Part shown: piece by piece, positions 34,436 through 43,476 of the stretch
How positions within the stretch are numbered: the first letter of the stretch is position 1
Layout: each line of letters opens with the position of its first letter
Program-made: the position numbers and the translations under genes
From: Paenibacillus sp. 32352
GTDB lineage: Bacteria; Bacillota; Bacilli; Paenibacillales; NBRC-103111
Length of the DNA: 64,000 bases
NCBI RefSeq assembly: GCF_002042965.1
Contig: NZ_MZNT01000007.1
Span: 248,001 to 312,000, forward strand
Reading direction: 5' to 3'
The notes under the pieces: model-generated
The model's input: the letters and a program-made list of their open reading frames with translations, nothing else
Database searches by the model: none
Told to the model about the DNA's origin: nothing

Positions 34436-34522
34436 GAAAAAACCGCCCGAATTATGTACCTCCCTCCACGTTAGATACAACTAACTGCAGAAGGACAGCA
34501 TATTATCATCGGGCGGTATTTT
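34436..34522. terminator. Large structured bidirectional terminator or small RNA-like element
   Basis: Perfect 9-bp outer stem ACCGCCCGA (34442-34450) and TCGGGCGGT (34509-34517) encloses 58 bases with an inner hairpin GTTAG/CTAAC. On the minus strand the outer stem is followed by six T; on the plus strand by ATTTTCTTT. It lies between the convergent pentapeptide and SLH regions and probably ends both. The large loop is unusual for a plain terminator. Confidence 0.55.
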
Positions 34523-34663
34523 CTTTATCCTCTATCTGCTGCTTCTCAGATCGATAGCAATTGACCAGTCCACATTCGTATAGACCCTGTCAACCATCGT
34601 TCGAACAAGCTTTACTTGAATATATGTTCGATATGCAAAAAAACGACATGATAGGGGGATGAT

Positions 34664-34849
34664 TCATTCATGGACTAACCCCGGGTTTTGAACGATCTCG
34701 ATTTCGCCGTTTGCATACTCCTTCACGATCATTCCCTTATCGGTTTTATACACAATGTTCCCGTTCGCTTTCGCATCCAACTTAGCCCATTCTCCAGTTA
34801 GCTTAATAAATTTTGACAAATCTTGTATTCGGTCCACGCCATTCATCAT
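34664..34849 (-). CDS. Small hypothetical protein, in frame downstream of the SLH gene
   Basis: A 61-residue product (MMNGVDRIQDLSKFIKLTGEWAKLDAKANGNIVYK...KEYANGEIEIVQNPG) with good protein-like composition and strand-turn-strand patterning in its second half. It has no clear ribosome binding site. It begins eight codons after the stop of the SLH gene and is in the same frame, so it may be translated by coupling, by rare readthrough, or be the remains of another gene. I do not recognise it. The large hairpin at 34436-34522 follows. Confidence 0.45.
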   Translation of the reverse strand: MMNGVDRIQDLSKFIKLTGEWAKLDAKANGNIVYKTDKGMIVKEYANGEIEIVQNPGLVHE

Positions 34850-34870
34850 CCAATCGATTGAGCTCGTTTT

Positions 34871-37800
34871 TTACTTTAAACGATGCCGCAAGCGTAGAAG
34901 CGTGACCGCCGCTTCCGCCCTTGTCACTTGTTCGTCCGGGGCAAATCGGTTGCCTTCTCGACCGACAAGCACACCATACCGAGCTGCTGACTGGACGTAG
35001 CCCTTGGCCCAAACCGGTATGTCTGCGTCATCGGTGAATGTGGTTGCGCTATCCATCGGCTCCCATTTCATGGCTCTCGCCACAATAGCGGCTGCTTCGG
35101 ACCGGCTGATCGTCTGCCGCGGCCGCAGCGTACCGTCTGAATAGCCGTTAAGGATGCCGCGCTCAACCGCGGTGCCTACTGTTCCCTTTGCCCAATCCGG
35201 AACGTCCGCACGATCTGTAAACGGGAGTTCGTTTGCTTCCGTCCCGGAGGACACCCCAAGTGCTCGCAGCAGCATAGCTGCAAATTCCACCCGTGATACT
35301 AGTCCGTTCGGACGGAAAGCATTCGGGGTATCCCCCTCGACGATCCCGTTCGCAGCCGCTTCGCAAATTTGTGACTCTCCCCAATGGCCTCGGATATCGC
35401 TGAACGAGCAGGACGGGGTATCATGTATTGCAGATGGTGGCCTGCGTACAATTAACGCGTAGGTCTTGATTGTACCGTTCTCTGCCTTGACGGAAATCTC
35501 GATCTGATTATCCCCCTCATGCAATGACACGGTTTTGGCGCCGATTGCAGCCTCACCTTGTACAGCAACAGAAGCGAAGGCATCGGATGGGATCGGACGA
35601 ACCTCAATTTGATTTGCATCCGTTTCGATTGTGTACTCGGCAGTTCCGGCAGCGAATGCCGGACTTAACGGCAGCTCGATTCCATTAGCAGTGACGATAA
35701 GCTGCTTAAGATCTGCATTACCGGAATAATAACCGCTGGATGAATCGCCTCCGGAGTCGTCACCCGAGGTATGGATTCTTGGGTTTACCCGGACTGTTCG
35801 TATCGCTTCCAGCGCCGCGTTGCCGGCGATATCCCGAACGTTATATCTCAGCGAATACGTTTCAGGAATCTGGTTGTACACCGTCCCAGTTACCGTAATG
35901 TGCGCTGAAAGATCGCCGTCCATGTTGTCGACAGCCGTCGCGCCCGGATCGACAAACGGGTCCCCTTCCGTAATGGATATGGCGTTGCTCCCCAGTAGTG
36001 TAATAACCGGAGCCGTTGTATCGATGGTGAACATAATCGTATTCGAATCAGGGCTCGTATTGCCCACCGTGTCCGTAGCCATCGCCTTCACTGTATGCGG
36101 TCCTTCGGCGAGCGCAGATGCAGGCGTCCATGACCAGCTTCCGTTGGCCGCAGCCGTTGTCGTTCCCGCGGCAGCTCCATCCAGTACAACCGTTACCGCT
36201 GCGTCTGCCTCTGCCGTACCGCTGATATCTGGCATCGCATTGTTTGTTGTGAATCCGTTCGACGGCGTTACGACGATGGGCGCTGCCGACGGTGTTGTAT
36301 CGATGGTGAACGTAATCGTATTCGAATCGGGGCTCGTATTGCCCGCGATGTCCATTGCCGTCGCTTTCACTGTATGCGGCCCTTCAGCGAGCGCGGACGC
36401 AGGCGTCCAGGACCAGCTTCCATCGGCCGCAGCCGTTGTCGTTCCCGCGGCAGCTCCATCCGTTACAATCGTTACCGCTGCGCCTGCCTCTGCCATACCG
36501 CTGATGGCCAAAGTCGGACTGTTCATCGTCGATCCGTTAACAGGAACGGTGATGACAGGCGCCAAGGGCGGGGCCGTATCGATAGTAAACGTGTTTGTAT
36601 TCGAATCAGGGCTCGTATTGCCCACGGTGTCCGTCACCGTCGCTTTCGCAGTATGCGGCCCTTCGGCGAGCGCAGACGCAGGCGTCCAGGACCAGCTTCC
36701 GTTGGCCGCAGCCGTTGTCGTTCCTGCTGCAGCTCCGTCCAGTACAATCGTTACCGCTGCGCCTGCCTCTGCCGTACCGCTGATAACCGGCATCGCATTG
36801 TTTGTCACGAATCCGTTCGACGGCGTTATGACGAGTGGCGCTGCCGACGGTGTTGTATCGATGGTGAACGTAATCGTATTTGACTCGGGGCCCGTGTTGC
36901 CCGCGATGTCCATTGCCGTCGCTTTCACTGTATGTAACCCTTCGGCAAGTGCGGACGCCGGCTTCCACGACCAGCTTCCGTTGACCGAAGCTGCTGTCGT
37001 TCCCGCAGCAGCTCCGTCCAGTACAATCGTTACCGTTGCGCCTGCCTCTGCCGTACCGCTGAGGACTGGCAGCGCATGGTTCGTCGTGGACCCGTTTGAC
37101 GGCGTTACAACGACAGGCGCTGCCGGCGGTGTTGTGTCAACAGTAAACGTGTTCGTATTCGAATCGGGGCCCGTATTGCCCGCTATGTCCATTGCCGCCG
37201 CTTTCACTGTATGCGGCCCTTTGGCAAGCGCGGATGCGGGCTTCCACGACCAGCTTCCGTTAGCCACAGCCGTTGTCGTTCCCGCGGCAGCTCCGTCCAG
37301 TACAATCGTTACCGTTGTGCCTGCTTCTGCCGTACCGCTGATGGCTGGCGTAATAACGTTCATCGTGGACCCGTTTGACGGCGTTACAACGACAGGAGCT
37401 GCCGGCGGTGTGGTGTCAACAGTAAACGTGTTCGCATTCGAATCGGGGCTCGTATTGCCCGCTATGTCCATTGCCGCCGCTTTCACTGTATGTGTCCCCT
37501 CGGCAAGCGCTGATGCGGGCTTCCACGACCATGTCCCCGTGGCTGTAGCTACCATCGAACCCGCCGCCGTTCCATCCAGCACAATCGTAACCGTAAGACC
37601 TGGTTCCGCAGTGCCGCCGATCATTGGCGTAGCATCGTTCGTTATGTACCCGTTTGCTGGCCTTAAGACGACAGGAGCTGCCGGCGGTGTTGTGTCAACA
37701 GTAAACGTGCTCGTATTCGAATCGGGGCTCGTATTGCCCGCCCCATCCAACGACTTCACTTTCACCGTATGAGGTCCTTCGGTAAGAGCTGCTGCCGGCG

Positions 37801-38899
37801 TCCACGACCAGCTTCCGTTGGCCGCAGCCGTTGTCGTTCCTGCGGCAGCTCCGTCCAACACAATGGTAATCGTATGGCTTGGTTCCGCAGTACCGCTGAT
37901 GACTGGTGTCGTATCGTTCGTCGTCGACCCGTTTGCCGGAGTCGTGACGACAGGCACTGCTGGCCCAATCACATCTACCTCATCCGTAGCAGCGGCACTG
38001 ATTTTGGTACCGTCGTTCACGATGAAGCTAATCGTACGAATCCCAGGCATGCTGCTCGCCGCTGTGGAGAACCAGACCGCGCTTAAAGCATTTGACCACT
38101 GCACCAAGGCGGCCGTTGCGCCCGACGACGTCAGAGTCAGAACGCCGTTGACTGCGTTATAGCTTCCAACAATATTTCCGAATAAGGTCGCGCTGGTATT
38201 GACGAAAGTCAGCGTATCTCCAGAGTGAAAGCCGGTCCCGATAGATACTAGCGCACTAGACATTGTTGTGCTATCACGGTCGGACACCGTCACATTGGAG
38301 TCAATTGTGACTGCAGACGTGCCGATCGTGTAGGCGGTCGTCCCGCCGGTGGTTTTTACTTTAGGTGTTTGGTACGTCGCAGTCACTGTAACTGTTCTCG
38401 TCACCATATCGCTGGTAGTTCCTGTGCCGTTAATGGCGGTGAAGCTTATCGTGCGCGTTGCTGTATTTGGCATTATGGCCGTATCAGTATAAGTAATGGA
38501 TCTTAGGGCGCTTTGCCACTGTGCCAAGGTGGCCGTTGCGCCTGCAGATGTCAGTATCATCTCGCCAGTGGCTGCATTATAACTGGCCGAAATATTGCCC
38601 ATGGTCGCCCCATCATTGGTGAACCCCAAGAAATCTTCTCCACCATGAAAACCGTTCTGAATGGCAACTGTTGCACTTGCAAGCGTAGTACTGCTTCCAT
38701 CAGTTACCGTGATACCGGAGTCAATAACGACGGGAGTCGATGTCGTGTTATCCCCGGCCACGAAAGATGCGGATCCAGGACTAGTGGTTAAGACAGGAGG
38801 GGATGCAAAGGCTATTTGCATAAAAAAACTTCCCATGACCACTTGAAGGGTTAATGCAATGGCAAGCATGAATGTCGATTTCCGAAATACGTTCTTCAT
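34871..38899 (-). CDS. S-layer-anchored multidomain surface protein with Ig-like repeats
   Basis: 1342 residues; AGGAGG precedes the ATG. Order of parts: signal peptide (1-33, ending QIAFA-SPP); two related beta-rich domains (about 34-305, each with FHGGEDFLGF- or FHSGDTLTF-like blocks); seven Ig-like repeats of 93 residues (about 310-960, consensus GTAEAGAAVTIVLDGAAAGT and GSWSWTPASALAEGPHTVKA); a DUF5011/HYR-like domain (TLLGSNAISITEGDPFVDPGATAVDN, to about 1040); a cadherin-like beta-sandwich (DLKQLIVTANGIELPLSPAF, about 1058-1150); and three SLH domains (about 1165-1342: FSDIRGHWGESQICEAAANGIVEG; FTDRADVPDWAKGTVGTAVERGILNGYSDGTLRP; DDADIPVWAKGYVQSAARYGVLVGREGNRFAP). SLH domains bind pyruvylated wall polymer, so this is displayed on the cell surface. 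Ligand unknown; an adhesin or a glycan-binding scaffold is plausible. Confidence 0.92.
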   Translation of the reverse strand: MKNVFRKSTFMLAIALTLQVVMGSFFMQIAFASPPVLTTSPGSASFVAGDNTTSTPVVIDSGITVTDGSSTTLASATVAIQNGFHGGEDFLGFTNDGATMGNISASYNAATGEMILTSAGATATLAQWQSALRSITYTDTAIMPNTATRTISFTAINGTGTTSDMVTRTVTVTATYQTPKVKTTGGTTAYTIGTSAVTIDSNVTVSDRDSTTMSSALVSIGTGFHSGDTLTFVNTSATLFGNIVGSYNAVNGVLTLTSSGATAALVQWSNALSAVWFSTAASSMPGIRTISFIVNDGTKISAAATDEVDVIGPAVPVVTTPANGSTTNDTTPVISGTAEPSHTITIVLDGAAAGTTTAAANGSWSWTPAAALTEGPHTVKVKSLDGAGNTSPDSNTSTFTVDTTPPAAPVVLRPANGYITNDATPMIGGTAEPGLTVTIVLDGTAAGSMVATATGTWSWKPASALAEGTHTVKAAAMDIAGNTSPDSNANTFTVDTTPPAAPVVVTPSNGSTMNVITPAISGTAEAGTTVTIVLDGAAAGTTTAVANGSWSWKPASALAKGPHTVKAAAMDIAGNTGPDSNTNTFTVDTTPPAAPVVVTPSNGSTTNHALPVLSGTAEAGATVTIVLDGAAAGTTAASVNGSWSWKPASALAEGLHTVKATAMDIAGNTGPESNTITFTIDTTPSAAPLVITPSNGFVTNNAMPVISGTAEAGAAVTIVLDGAAAGTTTAAANGSWSWTPASALAEGPHTAKATVTDTVGNTSPDSNTNTFTIDTAPPLAPVITVPVNGSTMNSPTLAISGMAEAGAAVTIVTDGAAAGTTTAAADGSWSWTPASALAEGPHTVKATAMDIAGNTSPDSNTITFTIDTTPSAAPIVVTPSNGFTTNNAMPDISGTAEADAAVTVVLDGAAAGTTTAAANGSWSWTPASALAEGPHTVKAMATDTVGNTSPDSNTIMFTIDTTAPVITLLGSNAISITEGDPFVDPGATAVDNMDGDLSAHITVTGTVYNQIPETYSLRYNVRDIAGNAALEAIRTVRVNPRIHTSGDDSGGDSSSGYYSGNADLKQLIVTANGIELPLSPAFAAGTAEYTIETDANQIEVRPIPSDAFASVAVQGEAAIGAKTVSLHEGDNQIEISVKAENGTIKTYALIVRRPPSAIHDTPSCSFSDIRGHWGESQICEAAANGIVEGDTPNAFRPNGLVSRVEFAAMLLRALGVSSGTEANELPFTDRADVPDWAKGTVGTAVERGILNGYSDGTLRPRQTISRSEAAAIVARAMKWEPMDSATTFTDDADIPVWAKGYVQSAARYGVLVGREGNRFAPDEQVTRAEAAVTLLRLRHRLK
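36016..37968. repeat. Seven tandem ~279-bp repeats in the SLH protein gene
   Basis: The Ig-like units are about 279 bp long and highly alike at DNA level, with long shared stretches around the VTIVLDGAAAGT and GSWSW codons. The outermost units are most diverged and the inner ones most alike, as expected of homogenising recombination. Copy number may vary and the region can be misassembled. Confidence 0.9.
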
Positions 38900-39285
38900 A
38901 ACGAATTCCTCCTAAATTTAAATCCATAACTATGAACCCTTAAAACTTATAACAATGATATCTATACCAAAACTGACCCTAATGAAAGGACTTCTGCTAT
39001 TTTTTCCTTTCAGGTAGTTGATAGATTATTTGAACAAACCGATACTTAGTATTTCGGATCATTTACCTTATGAGTTAATAATCATTTCGAATAGTTTCAG
39101 CCCAAGACTGACGACTACTATCCCCTATTCCAGTCAAACCATTTCTCTCACTACTTACCGCTTCTCTTTCCACATACTCTCCGCCCTCTGCTATATGAGC
39201 TTTATACGTTTATCGCCGCCGCAATTCGTCAACAATGAGAACAAAGAATCGAATACGCTTACTTCCAGTAAAGGAGATCAACCGA
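38900..39285. other. Divergent intergenic region between SLH and germination permease genes
   Basis: About 386 bp of AT-rich sequence containing the ribosome binding site of the SLH gene (AGGAGG near 38910) and that of the GerAB gene (AAAGGAGATC near 39273). An open frame from 39018 crosses it, but it overlaps the permease gene and its composition is not protein-like. No convincing palindrome or sigma-G-type promoter could be placed by eye. Confidence 0.5.
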
Positions 39286-40380
39286 ATGATCGACAAAGGG
39301 AAGATTTCCGCACTTCAACTAGGAATGCTGATGTATTTGATGATCGGGGCGACCTCAACGTTAATCGTTCCGGCCATCACGGCAAAACAAGCCGAAAGAG
39401 ATATGTGGCTTTCCCCCATCCTGGGATCTATAAGCGGATTTATTGTCGTTATCATCATGTGGGCTTTGCATAAAAAATTTCCCGGCCAGTCCATTATGCA
39501 ATTTGGTGAATTACTTCTAGGACGTTTCCTTGGCAAATGCGCCAATTCGCTCGTGCTATTTTTTTTGCTTCATGGAGTCGGTCTTATCTTGAGGGAATAC
39601 GGTGAGTTTGTGGTCAGCGCTTTCCTATCCAGAACTCCGCTGATTACGATTACCATGAGCCTGATCGTCGTATGTGCCTTTGCGGTGCGCTCGGGTATTG
39701 AAGTATTGGCCCGCTGTACGCAGCTGTTTTTACCGTTCATCGGTTTGGTTTTCGTCTGCATTTTTGCCATGCTGATCCCGGATATGGATCCCCGAAAGAT
39801 GCTGCCTATGCTGGAAAAGGGAATCCTGCCGGCTCTGCAAGGCTCTATAGTGCCTCATACCTGGTTCTTGGAATTTTTCCTGATCACCTTTTTGTTTCCC
39901 TTCGTCCATGACCTTTCCAAAGGCCTCAAGGCCGGCATGTTATCGGTCTTGTTCATGATGCTGATTATGGTGGCAACGAATTTTGCCAGCCTGTTCGTCT
40001 TCGGAAATCTCACCGGGCACATCAGCTTCCCCGTGTATTATGCGGCGTCTTATATCAGCTTCATCAATTTTATTGAGCATCTTGATGCTATTGTCATGGT
40101 CACCTGGATATTGGGAGGATTTGTTCAGATCGCTTTATGGTACTATTCGCTTGTCATCGGTACAGCACAATGGCTTGGTTTGTCCCATTATCGCTTTCTT
40201 GTGTTTCCGATGGGGCTGCTGTGCGGCCTGACTAGTATTTGGGTCACCCCTTCTTTACAAGACTTGATTCATTTTTTTGCAACGACAGCCCCGTTCTATT
40301 CCTTCACGATTCTATTCTTGTATCCGCTGATTCTGCTTGCCATTTCCTGGGTCCGCAAAACCAAAAACAGCTCACTCTGA
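39286..40380 (+). CDS. GerAB-family spore germination permease (orphan)
   Basis: 364 residues from the ATG at 39286, behind AAAGGAGATC. About ten membrane segments; the N-terminal KISALQLGMLMYLMIGATSTLIVPAITAKQAERDMWLSPILGSISGFIVV is typical for the GerAB/YndE family of amino acid permease-like germinant receptor subunits. In spores this subunit binds germinant in the inner membrane together with A and C subunits. Neither gerAA nor gerAC is adjacent, so it is an orphan copy which may join subunits encoded elsewhere. The gene's last codons overlap a terminator serving the convergent MFS gene. Confidence 0.88.
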   Translation: MIDKGKISALQLGMLMYLMIGATSTLIVPAITAKQAERDMWLSPILGSISGFIVVIIMWALHKKFPGQSIMQFGELLLGRFLGKCANSLVLFFLLHGVGLILREYGEFVVSAFLSRTPLITITMSLIVVCAFAVRSGIEVLARCTQLFLPFIGLVFVCIFAMLIPDMDPRKMLPMLEKGILPALQGSIVPHTWFLEFFLITFLFPFVHDLSKGLKAGMLSVLFMMLIMVATNFASLFVFGNLTGHISFPVYYAASYISFINFIEHLDAIVMVTWILGGFVQIALWYYSLVIGTAQWLGLSHYRFLVFPMGLLCGLTSIWVTPSLQDLIHFFATTAPFYSFTILFLYPLILLAISWVRKTKNSSL

Positions 40381-40395
40381 CCAGAATGAGCTGTT
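40363..40395 (-). terminator. Terminator of the HcaT/LacY-like MFS gene
   Basis: Stem AACAGCTCATTCT/AGAGTGAGCTGTT with one mismatch, then TTTTTGGTTTT on the minus strand. It lies within the end of the convergent gerAB-like gene. Confidence 0.8.
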
Positions 40396-40406
40396 GGGAA
40401 TGGTTG

Positions 40407-41612
40407 TCACGCCGATCCGGTCATACCGGTTGAGCCTCTGGATTGTCTAGGTGACGGTTGTTCCGTAAATAATCTGTAATATCTGCATACCCCGTAGAAC
40501 ACAAGGGTTGAAGCCGCAGCAATAATGGCTAACACGATAAATGATTGATGGAAGCCGTATTTAGCAGCGTACACGCCTCCAAGCATACCGCCAATGATTT
40601 TGCCTACGCTTAGCTGTATCACGGAATTCAGCATTTGCCCCGTTGCCTTCAACTCCTTGATTACATGCCTGTTCACATATTCGGCTAGGCACATATAGAA
40701 CATAATGTACGTTCCGCCGTGAAGCACCCAGCTAAGCAAATACGTAAAAGGCGTTAAGGCAAAGGAATACAGGCACCATCGGATGACATGAATGAACCCG
40801 GAAAACAACAAGATATTCCGAATGCCGAACCGGTCATACAGCTTTTGAAAAAATATCATAAACGGAAATTGCGTGAAAGAACCGATTGCGAGACCGATTC
40901 CGATCACTTCCATGCTGATCCCCTGCTCCTTGCTGTAAATCGCTTGAAACGCCCACAGGAAGCCCATGGTTGTAGAAAGCACGAGAGTAAAGCCATACAG
41001 TACCATCAGCGGCTTGCTGCGAAAAATTTCCGACAGCTTGACCTTCTTTTTGCCGCTTTGATGACCGGCTACCTTGGGAATGCCAAGAGATAGCAAGAAG
41101 CAGCCCAGCATGATGAACGAGGTTACCATGAAGATCGTATCAATATGCCGCGCGAACAGCCATCCGGCCGCTATCGAGATTACAGCGTACCCTACAGATC
41201 CGAACGTACGAATCGTCGAGAATCTCACAACCCCCTTCGAAGACAGCTCAAGCGTGATGGCATCGCTCAAAGGGTTGATGGCAATCTGGAATAGGCTGAA
41301 CATGGCCATGCCGAATAGCAAGGGCCAGAACATAGTTCCCGCCCAAGGGATCAGCCATACCGCCAATCCGGATAGCAAGGTGCAAAGAATTAAGATCCGA
41401 TTTTTGGTTCGGGATCTGTCACCCGCCAAGCCCCATATGGGCTGCGCAAACAACCCGACAACCGCTCCGATAGATGTAAGAACCCCGATATCGGTATGTC
41501 CTATCCCTTGTTCCGTGAAATAAACCCCTATGTAGGAAGAGAACGATCCCGTGCTCATATAAATGAAAGCATAAAAGACCGCAAGAATAACGACGCTTTT
41601 GTTCTGTATCAT
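40407..41612 (-). CDS. MFS transporter (MFS_1-like, HcaT/LacY-type)
   Basis: 401 residues with 12 predicted membrane segments. The start SVVILAVFYAFIYMSTGSFSSYIGVYFTEQGIGHTDIGVLTSIGAVVGLFAQPIWGLAGDRSRTKNRIL shows the family features: a short first loop and the GDRSRTK form of MFS motif A. This branch includes 3-phenylpropionate, nucleoside and sugar/proton symporters; substrate unknown. The gene stands alone between the convergent GerAB-like gene and a small acidic protein gene in the same direction. Confidence 0.8.
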   Translation of the reverse strand: MIQNKSVVILAVFYAFIYMSTGSFSSYIGVYFTEQGIGHTDIGVLTSIGAVVGLFAQPIWGLAGDRSRTKNRILILCTLLSGLAVWLIPWAGTMFWPLLFGMAMFSLFQIAINPLSDAITLELSSKGVVRFSTIRTFGSVGYAVISIAAGWLFARHIDTIFMVTSFIMLGCFLLSLGIPKVAGHQSGKKKVKLSEIFRSKPLMVLYGFTLVLSTTMGFLWAFQAIYSKEQGISMEVIGIGLAIGSFTQFPFMIFFQKLYDRFGIRNILLFSGFIHVIRWCLYSFALTPFTYLLSWVLHGGTYIMFYMCLAEYVNRHVIKELKATGQMLNSVIQLSVGKIIGGMLGGVYAAKYGFHQSFIVLAIIAAASTLVFYGVCRYYRLFTEQPSPRQSRGSTGMTGSA

Positions 41613-41692
41613 AAGGCAGCTTCTTTCTGTCGTTCATTGATTTTCTATTTCATTATAAACTACATTTTCCATATAGAATATATGTGAAAAGG

Positions 41693-41736
41693 AAAAACCG
41701 CAGCAGACACGAAAGTTACATGTCATACTGCGGTTT
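41693..41736 (-). terminator. Terminator of the small acidic protein gene
   Basis: Stem AAACCGCAG/CTGCGGTTT with an inner GACA/TGTC pair and TTTTT on the minus strand, about 70 bp after the stop at 41808. Confidence 0.75.
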
Positions 41737-41807
41737 AAGCAGAAGGTGTTGTACACATTAACCATGTATTCACCTATTCCCGCCATTTTATACACGGAGC
41801 CGGCGAA

Positions 41808-41981
41808 TTATTGATTGTTTTCCTGCTCATGGTCTGTGAACTCCTCCTCAATCTCATCCATCATTTCCTCCACGGCATCGCTGATTAGATCTGTCGCAGC
41901 AATATCGGATTGATACAGCGGCTGATTGATGCCGACCGGCATCTCTTGACTGTTTTCCCGCTTGCTCTTGGCTTCACTCAT
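41808..41981 (-). CDS. Small acidic protein (57 residues)
   Basis: Reading the minus strand directly from the ATG at 41981 gives MSEAKSKRENSQEMPVGINQ..., then a predicted helix rich in Asp and Glu (SDAVEEMMDEIEEEFTDHEQ) to a TAA at 41808. GAGGAGG lies 11 bases upstream. It has its own terminator. The central YQSDIAATDLISDAVEE is weakly like the DUF4025/YozQ family of small Bacillus proteins, but I would not assign it. Cytoplasmic, function unknown. Confidence 0.65.
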   Translation of the reverse strand: MSEAKSKRENSQEMPVGINQPLYQSDIAATDLISDAVEEMMDEIEEEFTDHEQENNQ

Positions 41982-42144
41982 TACTCATCGAACCTCCTCG
42001 GACAACCGTTTTTCATATCGTATGTAAAAATGGAATTTCTATACAAGCATCAGGAGATGATGCAGTCGAACCTCCAGCACGAAGCACTATCTTTTCTTAC
42101 CCACTCTTCACACAAGCAAATCCTAATCATGAAGAGTCATTGAT

Positions 42145-43356
42145 TTACCTGCCGGACAGCTTGGCGTCCGAGGGCAGCAGAATCGCCAGAAGCCCAAGAA
42201 GCGGTAAAAACGCGCTGACTTTGATAACAATATCCAGACCCGCCGAGTCCGCCAAATAGCCTAGAAGCGCTGAACCGATTCCACCAAGTCCAAAAGCAAG
42301 ACCGAAGAACAAGCCCGCAATTGTGCCTACTTTACCAGGCAGCAGCTCCTGGGCATACACGACGATAACCGAAAAGCCGGACAGAAGGATAAGACCAATG
42401 CATATGCACAAAACCATGGACCATACCGGGCCGGCAAATGGCAAGAGGATGGAGAACGGAGCCGTACCCAGGATCGAGAACCAGATCGTGTTGCGCCTTC
42501 CGAAACGATCCGCCAGCGGTCCTCCGGCCAAAGTCCCGAGCATTCCGGCAATGAGCAGAGCGAACAAATAGTATTGAGCGTCCTGCACGGTCATATGAAA
42601 CCGTTCCATCAGGAAAAAAGCGTAATAGCCGGTCATGCTCGCCATATAGACGAATTTGGAAAACAGCAAAGAAACAAGTACCGCTAACGCGACGGCAACG
42701 GTTCCTTTAGACAGCCTTGCACCACGTTCGTTTGGATGGACTGCCGCATTCACCCTGCTATTGTTTTGCAAATGAGTGCCGTACCATCTCGACACATAGA
42801 GCTGTATGATAATGGCGGCTCCCGCAGCGAGCGTAAACCACAGAATGCTTTGCTGACCCAGAGGGATAAAAATAAGTGCGGCCATCACCGGAGCGAGGGC
42901 CTGACCGGTATTCCCCCCTACCTGAAATATCGATTGTGCGAGCCCTTTGCGATTCCCTCCGGCAAGATGAGCTACCCTGGAGGATTCCGGGTGCAGCACG
43001 GCTGAGCCTATCCCGATGAGAATCACGAATAGCAAGAGCATGATGAATGACGGAGCATAAGCAAGGCCTATCACGCCCGTAAGTGAGAATATCATTCCTA
43101 TCGGCAGCAAATACGGCTTCGGCCGAGAGTCCGTGTACAATCCTATTACAGGCTGAATCACAGAGGCTGTCATGTTAAGCGTAAAGCCGATCCAGCCTAT
43201 TTGGGCAAAGCTCAGTTTCAAGGAATCCCGTAAAATTGGAAACATAGCCGGAATGACGGACTGGATGGCATCATTCAAAAAATGCACGAAGCTGATGGCG
43301 AATAACACGGAAAAGATGGTGGTTGAGGGTTGACGCAATACCGCTTGTTGATTCAT
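42145..43356 (-). CDS. MFS transporter, fosmidomycin-resistance (Fsr) family
   Basis: 403 residues, 12 predicted membrane segments. The opening FAISFVHFLNDAIQSVIPAMFPILRDSLKLSFAQIGWIGFTLNMTASVIQPVIGLYTDSRPKPYLLPIG and the AVLHPESSRVAHLAGGNRKGLAQSIFQVGGNTGQALAPV block are hallmarks of the Fsr branch. In E. coli Fsr exports fosmidomycin. The natural substrate here is unknown. The FadR-type regulator gene lies directly upstream in the same direction, and the 121-bp gap carries two CATCWGATG motifs that are probable operators. Confidence 0.85.
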   Translation of the reverse strand: MNQQAVLRQPSTTIFSVLFAISFVHFLNDAIQSVIPAMFPILRDSLKLSFAQIGWIGFTLNMTASVIQPVIGLYTDSRPKPYLLPIGMIFSLTGVIGLAYAPSFIMLLLFVILIGIGSAVLHPESSRVAHLAGGNRKGLAQSIFQVGGNTGQALAPVMAALIFIPLGQQSILWFTLAAGAAIIIQLYVSRWYGTHLQNNSRVNAAVHPNERGARLSKGTVAVALAVLVSLLFSKFVYMASMTGYYAFFLMERFHMTVQDAQYYLFALLIAGMLGTLAGGPLADRFGRRNTIWFSILGTAPFSILLPFAGPVWSMVLCICIGLILLSGFSVIVVYAQELLPGKVGTIAGLFFGLAFGLGGIGSALLGYLADSAGLDIVIKVSAFLPLLGLLAILLPSDAKLSGR

Positions 43357-43416
43357 AACTGTCTCTCACTCCTATTCCTTCAAGCTTAAATTCTATTCCC
43401 TCTTCATACAGCATAT

Positions 43417-43460
43417 CATCAGATGTTTAATCCCAAACTAATACATCTTATCATCTGATG
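43417..43460. promoter_or_regulatory. Pair of candidate GntR/FadR-family operators
   Basis: CATCAGATGTTT (from 43417) and CATCTGATGTTT (from 43452) are near-identical palindromic sites 35 bp apart between the regulator gene and the Fsr-like gene. CATCTGATC recurs at the regulator's own start (44182-44190). Confidence 0.6.
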
Positions 43461-43476
43461 TTTGATCTTAAAAAAA

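Noticed and set aside
35820..37772. A 650-codon open frame on the plus strand opposite the SLH gene repeats
   Set aside because: It mirrors the seven Ig-like repeats of the sense gene. Its own translation is a low-complexity Val/Ala/Pro/Ser string with no domain, and it has no start signal. The repeats and codon bias explain its length.
39018..39473. A 151-codon plus-strand frame upstream of the GerAB gene
   Set aside because: It overlaps the true permease start in another frame, lacks a ribosome binding site, and its composition is not protein-like.
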